The position numbers were made by a program, and so were the translations under genes. From Pseudomonadota bacterium (GTDB taxonomy: Bacteria > Pseudomonadota > Alphaproteobacteria > Rhizobiales > Xanthobacteraceae), in assembly GCA_023433965.1 (NCBI GenBank), contig JAEYTQ010000221.1, forward strand, positions 1 through 7,339: a stretch of 7,339 nucleotides of DNA, read 5' to 3'. The notes beneath the pieces were generated by a model, which was not told the origin of the DNA, ran no database searches, and saw only the letters and a list, made by a program, of their open reading frames with translations. Every line of letters begins with the position of its first letter. The stretch's first letter is position 1. This document shows, one piece after another, positions 1-6,317 of the stretch.

Positions 1-375
1 CGCCTCGCCGATCTCGACACCGAGGAGGAGATCGAGAATTTCGGCGCCGAGATGCGCGACCGTTTCGGCGTGCTGCCGGACGAGGTGCGCTATCTGTTCA
101 AGGTCGCCGCGATCAAGGCGTTCTGCCGAAGAGCCAATGTCGAGAAGATCGACGCAGGCCCCAAGGGCGCCGTGATCGTCTTCCGCGACAATTCCTTCGC
201 CTATCCCGATCGCCTCGTGACCTTCATCCGCAGCTACGGCCAGGCCGCCAAGGTGCGGCCCGACATGAAGGTGGTGTTCCTGCAGGATTGGGAGACGCCG
301 GAAGAGCGTCTCGCCGGGACGACCGAGATCATGCGGCAATTGGCGCAGCTGGCGGAGAGCAAGAAGGCGGCGTGA
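1..375 (+). CDS. mfd: Transcription-repair coupling factor Mfd, C-terminal fragment
   Basis: The frame is open from the first base of the window and ends at TGA 373-375, so only the last 124 residues are present and the start lies upstream. Mfd is a cytoplasmic SF2 DNA translocase of over 1,100 residues. It removes RNA polymerase stalled at lesions and recruits UvrA for nucleotide excision repair. The visible part is the C-terminal TRCF domain (D7), which in the E. coli protein packs against and masks the UvrA-binding domain until Mfd engages polymerase. Recognition rests on the run RDRFGVLPDEVRYLF (residues 19-33 of the fragment), the following helix with KAFCRRANVEKID, and GPKGAVIVFRDN, which match the D7 pattern of an [RD]RFG.LP helix followed by a KG..I.F strand. 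The helicase motifs are not in view. The C-terminus is short and Lys/Ala-rich (ESKKAA). The next gene converges from the other strand. Confidence 0.95.
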   Translation, partial: RLADLDTEEEIENFGAEMRDRFGVLPDEVRYLFKVAAIKAFCRRANVEKIDAGPKGAVIVFRDNSFAYPDRLVTFIRSYGQAAKVRPDMKVVFLQDWETPEERLAGTTEIMRQLAQLAESKKAA

Positions 376-387
376 GGGAAGGTAATA

Positions 388-468
388 GGTGGTCAAAGCG
401 ATGCGTGCCCACGGGTTCTGTCGACTGGGAAACCTAGTGGGCACCGCGCAAGTGCGCCTTTGCCCACC
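388..468. repeat. Pair of inverted REP-like palindromic repeats
   Basis: Two copies of one palindromic element lie head to head between the convergent ends of mfd and the PleD-like gene. Copy A (388-412) pairs GTGGTCA (389-395) with TGCCCAC (406-412) with one mismatch. Copy B (437-468) pairs GTGGGCA (437-443) with TGCCCAC (461-467) exactly, with an inner stem GCGCA (446-450) / TGCGC (453-457). The reverse complement of copy B begins GGTGGGCAAAGGCGC and ends GGTGCCCAC. It aligns along its length with copy A, except for about seven extra bases in its centre. The outer arms also pair between copies: GTGCCCAC 405-412 with GTGGGCAC 437-444. This arrangement matches bacterial REP/BIME elements. I recall similar GGTGGGCAAAG...GTGCCCACC units in Bradyrhizobium intergenic DNA, but could not search. 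Neither hairpin is followed by a T-run, so they are not classic terminators, though they may block transcription or protect mRNA 3' ends. Confidence 0.75.
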
Positions 469-488
469 CAACAGCAGCGAGGTTGTAG

Positions 489-1712
489 CTACGAGGCCGC
501 CCGCGACGCATCCGCCGACAGGCGCGCCAGCAGCGACCTTGCCGTATCCGATGGCGACAGCGAATCCACGCTGACCACGGGATCGCTGCGCATCTCGTGT
601 TTGCCGTTGGAGGTGTGCCGCATCACCGCGGAGAGACGCCGCGCGATCATATGCGCGGTGCGGAAGTCGGTCTCCGCGAACACGACGATCACCGAGCCGT
701 CCTTCTGTGCGGTGCCAAAATCCATCTGCCGCATGAGGCGGCTGAGGATGCGCGCCGCGTCGAGCTGGGCGCGGGAATTATTGGGGTCGAAGGCGAAGCG
801 CGCGACCGAGAGGCCGCCGCCGCGGGCGAGCGTCTGCTCGACCGCCTTGGCGAAATCGCGGGCGAAGGCTTCCACCGTCAGGAGGCCGCTGCGCGGATCG
901 AGCCAGCCGCCGGCATCGATCGAGCGCAAGGTGCGGCTGAGCTGCGCTTCCATCGCGTGCTGGCGGATCAGCGGCAGCGCGTTGGCGGCAACCTTGGCCG
1001 GCTCGCCGGGGATCAGCTCGAGGTTGGGCAGGTCGTAGGCCTGCGTCAGCTGGTGCGCGGTGACGACCACGGGCAGGCTGCGGAAGCGGGTGTCCTCGGC
1101 CAGCACCGTGAGGAAAGCATCCGTCACGCGGGCGGTGAAACCTTCGGAGAGCACGACGCCGTCGAGGTCACGGGTATTGAGATGCTTCGCGGCGGCCTCG
1201 ATCGAGAGCGCCCCGACCACGCCGACACGCTCGCCGAGCGCGACCGAGAGTGCGGGATAGGTGGCGCCCCGGCCGATCAGCAGCACGGTGGCATCGCGTG
1301 CGGGATCGCCCTCCGGCAGCGCGACCTTCACCTCCGGCAGCCGGCGCAGGACCGTTGCGTGCAGCGTGCGGACGCGCAGCGCAGCCCGCAGCCGCGCGAT
1401 CAGGCGGTCGGGATTGCCGCCGCGCGAGGAGAAGGGCAGGGCATTGTGAGGCAGCATGCCCACTGCATCCAGGGCCACGAAGGGCAGGTAGGGCGATTGG
1501 CCGGCGATCTTCTTGGCGAGCGGAGCCATGTGCGGCTCGTGTCCGCCATGCATCGCGGCGAGAACCGCGGCCGGTTGCACCTCGGCGACCGCGCGCGACG
1601 CGCTGGCCCAGTCGGTGTCGACGACGGGAAAGAGCCGGGCCTGGTCCAGCGCCGCAACGAAAGCGGGGCGTTCGGCATCGGACACGAACAGGATGGGGCC
1701 CGCCTGGGACAT
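489..1712 (-). CDS. PleD-like receiver-receiver-GGDEF protein with degenerate active sites
   Basis: A 407-residue cytoplasmic protein. The ATG at 1712 is preferred to an in-frame TTG two codons upstream; no clear Shine-Dalgarno precedes either. Three parts can be seen. Residues 5-125 resemble a receiver fold (ILFVSDAE first strand, LPFVALD late strand). Residues 140-255 are a second receiver-like unit (ATVLLIGRG, LDGVVLSEGF, SLPVVVTAH). Residues 270-368 resemble a GGDEF domain, opening with LDPRSGLLTVEAFARDF where active enzymes have D.LTGL.NRR.F. This order is that of PleD, a diguanylate cyclase response regulator. However, LDGVVLS puts Ser where the phospho-acceptor Asp is expected, the first unit has no Asp at its third strand (PAAVLAAM), and KDGSVIVVFAE (337-347) replaces R.GGDEF. 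Catalysis and classical phosphorylation are therefore unlikely; a binding or scaffold role is inferred. It lies 85 bases downstream of the synthetase-like gene on the same strand. The domain call comes from fold pattern, so the family is less certain than for the other genes. Confidence 0.68.
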   Translation of the reverse strand: MSQAGPILFVSDAERPAFVAALDQARLFPVVDTDWASASRAVAEVQPAAVLAAMHGGHEPHMAPLAKKIAGQSPYLPFVALDAVGMLPHNALPFSSRGGNPDRLIARLRAALRVRTLHATVLRRLPEVKVALPEGDPARDATVLLIGRGATYPALSVALGERVGVVGALSIEAAAKHLNTRDLDGVVLSEGFTARVTDAFLTVLAEDTRFRSLPVVVTAHQLTQAYDLPNLELIPGEPAKVAANALPLIRQHAMEAQLSRTLRSIDAGGWLDPRSGLLTVEAFARDFAKAVEQTLARGGGLSVARFAFDPNNSRAQLDAARILSRLMRQMDFGTAQKDGSVIVVFAETDFRTAHMIARRLSAVMRHTSNGKHEMRSDPVVSVDSLSPSDTARSLLARLSADASRAAS

Positions 1713-1797
1713 CGGCAAACTCGGATCACGCGACAGATGCCGCGCAATCTAGTTTGGCGGCCTTAATGCAGCGTCAACGGAAGTGGCGAAACTGCGC

Positions 1798-3300
1798 CTA
1801 GATCGGGCCGGAGCGGTCGCGAAAGGCCTCGACCATCAGGGGGTTAAGCCCGAGCTCGCTGAGTGCCTCGCGGGCCCTGGCGTTGTCCTGGGCGCGCCCC
1901 GCAAGCCTGTGGCCGGACAGCCGATCGGGCAATGCGGTGAGGAGGGCGCCTTGGCCGAGCCGCCGGGCCCATTCCTGCAGGTCGTTGGAGAGGAAGCGGT
2001 AGCCGCCGACGGCCATGATGCCCGAAGGCGGCGCGGTGATGCAGATCGACCCGGTGGGACGGTCGAGCCGCGCGGCATAGCCGGTGTCGACATAGTCGCG
2101 CGGCGGCTGCGCCGTCAGCGTCTCGCCGACCGGTTGCGGCGGGGCATAGGCCGCAATCGGCACCATCGCGCCGCGCAGCCCGAGCGTGCCCTTCGGCGTG
2201 AGCAGGATCTCGCCGGCGATCGAGGAGCCGGACTGCTCGCGCGGGGCGCCGTGCGGCCCAGGCATGACAGGCACCGGCATGCCGTCCTCGCCGCGGCGGG
2301 CGCCGAACAGTCCGGCCTCGCCGAACAGATAGACGTCGGTCAACGGCGCATGCGGGGCGATCCAGGCATCGCTCGCGCCGACCTGCTCGGGCGCGCGCCA
2401 AAGGCCGATGACGTTGCGCAAGGTCGGCATCCGCGCCGCGAGGTCGGAATCGCCGAGGCGCAGCGCGAGCTGGGCCGGCGCGATCAGCACCTCGCATTCG
2501 TGCTCGTTGATCTGCTGCTCCAGCACCTCGTTCTCGAACGGATGGTGCAGCGCCAGCGTGCCGCCCGAGAGCAGCCACACCGCGAGCGAGGAGGCGAGGC
2601 CTGCGAACGACATCGGCGCGAACGCCGCCATCACGGTTGCGCCCTGCTTGATGTCCGCTTCGAGCGACATCGCAAGGCCACCCGCGATCAGGCTGAAATG
2701 CGGCCGCGGCACCGGGCGGAAACCTTCCGCGGTGACGTCGAAGGAGATCATTGCCGCCTTGCGGCCGTCCTGGATCACGGCGCGCGTGGTGCCGGGCGGG
2801 CGGGCGAGCACCTCGTCGAGCGAGGCCATGCCTTCCGGCAGGTCTGCGCCGAAGCCGCAGACGTGACGGATCGAGAAGGCTTCGGCGGCCGCATGCATCG
2901 CGAGATCGGCATAGCTGACGCCGTCGACGGTGCTCATGGTGACGATGGCGCGTGCCGCGGTGCGGTTGAGGGCGGCGGTCAGTTCGGCATGGCGCCAGAG
3001 CAGCGGCAGCACGGCGACGACGAGGCCGGCGCGATGCGCGGCGAGCACCGTGAGCACGAATTCGACGGTCGCAGGCAGCTGGATCGCGATCACGGAATTG
3101 GCCGGCAAGCCGGATTCGACGAAGAAGGCCGAGAGCGCCTCGATCGCCGTGTCGGCCTCCGCATAGGTCATCTGCCGCGGCTGGTGCCCGGTGACGCGTG
3201 CCTTGTTCAGGGGATCGAGCAGGGCGCGCGCGTGCGGCTGCCGCATCAGCGTGCGCTGAAACAACGTGTCGAGCGTCGGCGATATGGCTGGCTGATTCAC
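1798..3300 (-). CDS. AMP-binding (acyl-CoA synthetase-like) protein, probably catalytically inactive
   Basis: A 500-residue protein, near usual length for the ANL adenylate-forming superfamily, whose active members make acyl-AMP from a carboxylate and ATP and then acyl-CoA. The N-terminal half fits: MTYAEAD (44-50), a V.IQLPAT.EFV strand-helix (70-83), and LAAHRAG (86-92). Further on, YLFGEAG (324-330) sits at the YG.TE motif, AGEILL (362-367) at the GEL..RG motif, and DYVDTGYAARLD (402-413) at the Y.TGD....D motif; GGYRF (432-436) matches the hinge-region GGY. Key residues are missing. MISFDVTAEGFRPVPRPH (184-201) stands where TSGTTG.PKGV..SH should be, TGD has become TGY, the R.KD before GGY is replaced by PPSG, and no P.T..GK catalytic Lys is seen near 457-470. 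The start is GTG at 3300, four bases after the upstream gene's stop, suggesting translational coupling. The frame has no break, so it is a pseudoenzyme or altered enzyme rather than a decayed pseudogene. Confidence 0.85.
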   Translation of the reverse strand: MNQPAISPTLDTLFQRTLMRQPHARALLDPLNKARVTGHQPRQMTYAEADTAIEALSAFFVESGLPANSVIAIQLPATVEFVLTVLAAHRAGLVVAVLPLLWRHAELTAALNRTAARAIVTMSTVDGVSYADLAMHAAAEAFSIRHVCGFGADLPEGMASLDEVLARPPGTTRAVIQDGRKAAMISFDVTAEGFRPVPRPHFSLIAGGLAMSLEADIKQGATVMAAFAPMSFAGLASSLAVWLLSGGTLALHHPFENEVLEQQINEHECEVLIAPAQLALRLGDSDLAARMPTLRNVIGLWRAPEQVGASDAWIAPHAPLTDVYLFGEAGLFGARRGEDGMPVPVMPGPHGAPREQSGSSIAGEILLTPKGTLGLRGAMVPIAAYAPPQPVGETLTAQPPRDYVDTGYAARLDRPTGSICITAPPSGIMAVGGYRFLSNDLQEWARRLGQGALLTALPDRLSGHRLAGRAQDNARAREALSELGLNPLMVEAFRDRSGPI

Positions 3301-3304
3301 GGCG

Positions 3305-5161
3305 TCACTTTGCTTGATGAGCTTGCGGCTGCCCCTTCGCCCACCAGGTCTCCGGCAAATAGCCCGAGAGCGAGGTGGCCTCAGGCCGTTCTATCCGATT
3401 CCAGCGCGCGATCCATTGCTCCGATACGTTAAACAGCGGGATTGTATAGAAGCCCGCGATCAAGGCGCGGTCGAGCGCGCGGACGGCCGGGACGAAATCC
3501 GTATGTTCACGGGCCTCGAGCAGGGCGGCGATCATGGCATCGACGGCCGGGTCCCTGGCACCCATGTAGATGCGGGTTCCGGGATTGTCCGCCGCAGCAC
3601 TGCCCCAATAGAAATACTGCTCATTGCCGGGCGACAGCGACTGGTCCCAGCGGTTCTGGATCATGTCGAACTCGTAAGCGAGCCGGCGCTGGTCGAACTG
3701 CACGGGATCGACCGAGCGCACGCTCGGCTCGATGCCGGCGCGTTTGAGGTCGCGCTGAAACGCGAGCGCGATGCGCTCCTGGTCACGGGTCGAGACCATG
3801 ATCTCGAAGCTGAAGGGGGCTTTCGTCGCGCGATTGCGCAGCACGGTGCCGTCGAGATCGTAGCCGGCCTCCGACAGCAGCTTCAGCGCGGCGCGCAGGG
3901 TGGTGCGGTCGCGTCCCGAGCCGTCGGTGGCCGGCAGGCGATAGCGGCCGTCCAGGATGTCGGGCGGGATCTGTGCGGCGAACGGTTTCAGCAGCTCGCG
4001 TTCCCGCGCATCCGCGGGGCGCCCATAGGCCGACAGCTCCGAGCCGGCGAAATAGCCGGCAACGCGCGAATAGAGCCCGAAGAAGTAATTCCGGTTGACC
4101 AGCTCGAAATCGAACAGCAGCGTCAGCGCCTGGCGCACGCGGACGTCGGCGAAGATCGGCCGGCGGGTGTTGAACACCAGGAATTCGGACGGCTGCGGCG
4201 TGCCCGGTTTGACCGTGTCGCGGATGACCTCGCCGCTTTTGACCGCGGGAAAATCGTAGCCGTCATGCCAGCGCAACGGCTCGTGTTCGATGCGGAAATC
4301 GTACAGGCCGCGCCTGAAGGCTTCGAACTGGCCGTTGGCCTCGCGAAAATAATCGAGCCTGATCTCGTCGAAATTATAGAGCCCGCGGTTGATCGGCAGG
4401 TCGCGGCCCCAATAATCGGGATTGCGGATCAGGGTGACGCTGGCACCAGGCTTCACCGCGGTGACGCGATAGGGGCCGGAGCCGACCGGCGCGGTCAGCG
4501 TCGTCTCCTCGAAGGTCGCGACGTCGATGGCATGCTTCGGCAGGATCGGCATCAGGCCGAGGATCAGAGGCAGCTCGCGGTCGTTGGCGCCGGCGAGGTC
4601 GAAGCGGACGGTGAGGGGGTCGGGAGCTTCGGCCTTCGCGACCTTGGCGTAATACTGCCGGTGATTGGGCCGGCCATGGTCGCGTAGCAGCTGCCAGGAG
4701 AACAGCACGTCTTCGGCGAGCACCGGCTTGCCGTCGGAGAAGCGGGCGCGCGGATCGAGGTGAAAGGTGACGAAGGTGCGGTCATCATCGCTTTCGACCG
4801 TCCTGGCGAGCAGGCCGTAAAGCGTGAACGGCTCGTCCTGGCCGCGGGCGAGCAGGCTTTCGATCACGTAGCCCCGCATCTGCTGCACCGCCAATCCCCT
4901 GACGATGAAGGGATTGAGACTGTCGAAGGTGCCGAGAATGCCCCAGGTGATGCGCCCGCCCTTCGGGGCATCTGGATTGGCATAGGGCATGTGGGTGAAG
5001 TCGGCCGGCATCGCCGGCTTGCCGTGCATGGCAATGGCATGGGCCTCCACGGCCCGGGCGTTGCCTGCCGACAGCCCGGCGGCGAGGGCCACGACCAGCG
5101 CTTGGGCGAGACGGCGACGGCGGAGTCGGGGGCCCTCGACGAGGCCTTGGAACATGAACAT
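3305..5161 (-). CDS. YejA-like periplasmic oligopeptide-binding protein of an ABC importer
   Basis: A 618-residue extracellular solute-binding protein, family 5 (SBP_bac_5), of the YejA subgroup. In E. coli, YejA delivers peptides, including microcin C, to the YejBEF importer. ATG 5161 is chosen because it starts a signal peptide: Arg-rich n-region (PRLRRRRL, 11-18), hydrophobic core (ALVVALAAGLSAG, 21-33), probable cleavage after ARA (35-37). The Arg cluster could also be read as a Tat signal. The open frame continues to a TTG at 5242, but this would bury the signal. Subgroup hallmarks include HGKPAMPADF (46-55), NPDAPKGG (62-69), GTFDSLNPF (77-85) and DEPFTLYGLLA (109-119); further on come FSDGKPVLAEDVLFSW, LPKHA, VGSGPYRV and VNRNYFFG, and near the C-terminus TWWAKG. 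There is no lipobox Cys, so it is probably soluble. No permease or ATPase genes are in the window, so its transporter must be encoded elsewhere. It is the first gene of a leftward group, with the next start four bases after its stop. Confidence 0.95.
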   Translation of the reverse strand: MFMFQGLVEGPRLRRRRLAQALVVALAAGLSAGNARAVEAHAIAMHGKPAMPADFTHMPYANPDAPKGGRITWGILGTFDSLNPFIVRGLAVQQMRGYVIESLLARGQDEPFTLYGLLARTVESDDDRTFVTFHLDPRARFSDGKPVLAEDVLFSWQLLRDHGRPNHRQYYAKVAKAEAPDPLTVRFDLAGANDRELPLILGLMPILPKHAIDVATFEETTLTAPVGSGPYRVTAVKPGASVTLIRNPDYWGRDLPINRGLYNFDEIRLDYFREANGQFEAFRRGLYDFRIEHEPLRWHDGYDFPAVKSGEVIRDTVKPGTPQPSEFLVFNTRRPIFADVRVRQALTLLFDFELVNRNYFFGLYSRVAGYFAGSELSAYGRPADARERELLKPFAAQIPPDILDGRYRLPATDGSGRDRTTLRAALKLLSEAGYDLDGTVLRNRATKAPFSFEIMVSTRDQERIALAFQRDLKRAGIEPSVRSVDPVQFDQRRLAYEFDMIQNRWDQSLSPGNEQYFYWGSAAADNPGTRIYMGARDPAVDAMIAALLEAREHTDFVPAVRALDRALIAGFYTIPLFNVSEQWIARWNRIERPEATSLSGYLPETWWAKGQPQAHQAK

Positions 5162-5421
5162 CGGCACACGTTGATTCGAGGACCGGCTGGCCTGAATCCT
5201 ATCACAGGGAATTTCCCGCAGCGCTGCCAGGGGTGTAGCCAAAGGCGCTTGTCGGCATTGATCTTTTCGTCGACCACGCTAAGAAGGCACCCAATCGCGC
5301 AAGAGCGTCGAGCCCGTCACTTATCCGCCTCAATTGACGGGAAGAGAGCCGCGCCCAAGGCGGCCAGGTTCGGCGCTTCGGAGCGGTTCGGGCACTTCCC
5401 GTTCAGAAAGGGTTTTCCGCA
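5162..5421. promoter_or_regulatory. Divergent intergenic region between yejA-like gene and ialB-like gene
   Basis: These 260 bases must hold promoters for both the leftward binding-protein operon and the rightward IalB-family gene. No -35/-10 pair is convincing. A TTGACG at 5334-5339 has a consensus -35 core facing the IalB gene, but no good -10 sits 16-18 bases later. A short perfect palindrome with a one-base centre, GGGAATTTCCC (5207-5217), lies about 45 bases upstream of the binding-protein start and could be a small operator. No protein with family resemblance is encoded here. Confidence 0.4.
5405..5412 (+). promoter_or_regulatory. Ribosome binding site of the ialB-like gene
   Basis: AGAAAGGG ends nine bases before ATG 5422. 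It is a purine-rich partial match to the anti-Shine-Dalgarno complement at suitable spacing, and it supports the start that gives a complete signal peptide. Confidence 0.5.
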
Positions 5422-6240
5422 ATGAATTTCCGTTACTTGGCCGCGTCCGTCCGGCCGCGCGGGCGACTTCTCGCCCTGTTGACGGCGACGGCGTTGGCCG
5501 TTCCCTTTGCCGCCGAGGCCCAAGCTCCCGCACCGGCCCCTGGCGCGCCCGCGCCCAAGGCCGCTCCGGCTCCCAAGGCTGCTCCGAAGGCCGCCCCCAA
5601 GGCTCCCGCACCCGCCGCATCTCCGCAGGCGCAGCCGGCGCCGGCACAGGGCGCGCAGCAGCAGGGGGCAGCCCAGCCAGCCGATCAGCAGATCCAGCTG
5701 ATTTACGCCCCCTGGACCAAGTTCTGCCTCAAGGGCCAGGACGCCAACGCCAAGCAGGTCTGCTTCACCGGCAAGGACGGCCGCATCGAGTCGGGCCAGC
5801 CGGTCATCGCGGCCGTGATCATCGAGCCCGAAGGCGAGCCCAAGAAGATCCTGCGCGTGACGCTGCCGCTCGGCATGCAGCTCGTCCACGGCACCCGGAT
5901 CATCGTGGACAACAACGCCCCGCTGCAGCAGCCCTATGTGATCTGCTTCCAGAACGGCTGCATGTCGGACTACGAGGCTACGCCCGAGCTCATCAACAAC
6001 ATGAAGAAGGGCCAGAACCTCGTTGTCCAGGCGATCAATGCCAACGGCGCGCCGCTGACCTTGCCGCTGCCGCTCGCCGGCGAATTCCAGAAGGCCTATG
6101 ACGGTCCGCCGACCGACCCGAAGGTGTTCGAGGAAACCCAGAAGAAGCTCCAGGAAGAGCTTCAGAAGAAGGCCGAGGAGCAGCGCAAGAAGCTCGAGCA
6201 GCAAGGTGCGCCCGGCGCGGCACCGACCGGTCAGAAGTAA
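5422..6240 (+). CDS. Invasion-associated locus B (IalB) family secreted protein
   Basis: A 272-residue exported protein. Residues 1-33 form a signal peptide: Arg-containing n-region (R4, R11, R13, R15), core LLALLTATALAVPFA, cleavage site AEA/QA at 33/34. Residues 34-88 are a low-complexity Pro/Ala/Lys/Gln linker with repeated APKAAP units. Residues 91-222 are the IalB domain: APWTKFC, the strand VCFTGKDGRIESGQPVIAA, the ILRVTLPLGMQL strand, VICFQNGC and a C-terminal LPLPLAGF-like strand (LPLPLAGEF). Four Cys (102, 114, 175, 180) could form two disulfides in the periplasm. Residues 234-261 are a charged Lys/Glu/Gln helix, probably a coiled coil. IalB was named from Bartonella, where it aids erythrocyte invasion. 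In free-living and symbiotic Rhizobiales, homologues are common, their biochemical role is unclear, and a virulence function should not be assumed. The gene stands alone on its strand and ends in a strong terminator. Confidence 0.93.
   Translation: MNFRYLAASVRPRGRLLALLTATALAVPFAAEAQAPAPAPGAPAPKAAPAPKAAPKAAPKAPAPAASPQAQPAPAQGAQQQGAAQPADQQIQLIYAPWTKFCLKGQDANAKQVCFTGKDGRIESGQPVIAAVIIEPEGEPKKILRVTLPLGMQLVHGTRIIVDNNAPLQQPYVICFQNGCMSDYEATPELINNMKKGQNLVVQAINANGAPLTLPLPLAGEFQKAYDGPPTDPKVFEETQKKLQEELQKKAEEQRKKLEQQGAPGAAPTGQK
5523..5685 (+). repeat. Pro/Ala/Lys/Gln low-complexity coding repeat within ialB-like gene
   Basis: Short degenerate repeats of CCCAAGGC and GCTCC-type units encode APAPAPGAPAPK followed by several APKAAP-like copies, then a Gln-rich stretch. 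They form the tether between signal peptide and IalB domain. Such tracts often vary in copy number between strains through slippage; this is expected from the repeat type and is not shown here. Confidence 0.7.
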
Positions 6241-6262
6241 TCGGGAGCAAATCCCGGACGTG

Positions 6263-6292
6263 AAAAAGGCGCTCGGTTCGAGCGCCTTTTTT
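6263..6292. terminator. Bidirectional intrinsic terminator between ialB-like gene and hspQ
   Basis: A perfect 8-bp GC-rich stem, GGCGCTCG (6268-6275) with CGAGCGCC (6279-6286), has a three-base loop. It is followed by six T on the + strand (6287-6292) and preceded by five A (6263-6267), which read as T on the - strand. It lies 22 bases after the IalB stop and 25 bases after the hspQ stop on the other strand, so it can end both convergent transcripts. A weaker hairpin, CGGGA (6242-6246) with TCCCG (6252-6256), sits just before it. Confidence 0.93.
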
Positions 6293-6317
6293 GCGGCCCA
6301 CTTGCCGGCAACAAAAG

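Noticed and set aside
389..574. Short + strand open frame just after mfd
   Set aside because: It runs through the palindromic repeat and into the 3' end of the convergent gene, with no ribosome binding site and no recognisable product.
597..1766. 389-codon open frame on the + strand opposite the PleD-like gene
   Set aside because: Its translation is rich in Arg, Gly and His with no domain pattern, as expected from the antisense of a high-GC gene. The opposite strand has receiver- and GGDEF-like strand-helix patterns.
1746..1777. Candidate promoter for the PleD-like gene: TTGACG (1777-1772) and TAGATT (1751-1746) on the - strand
   Set aside because: The boxes are reasonable but the spacer is 20 bases, too long for a standard sigma-70 promoter. 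The gene may be read from the upstream operon instead. It is recorded because a separate promoter here would change the operon picture.
1783..3432. 549-codon open frame on the + strand opposite the synthetase-like gene
   Set aside because: It is an Arg/Gly/His-rich antisense shadow running past the ends of two real genes, without any recognisable fold or ribosome binding site.
3314..4687. 457-codon open frame on the + strand opposite the YejA-like gene
   Set aside because: The opposite strand matches the YejA subgroup along its whole length, and this frame has no family resemblance.
5162..5242. N-terminal extension of the YejA-like protein from a TTG at 5242
   Set aside because: It would place 27 extra residues before a standard signal peptide. 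ATG 5161 gives a proper n-region, hydrophobic core and cleavage site.
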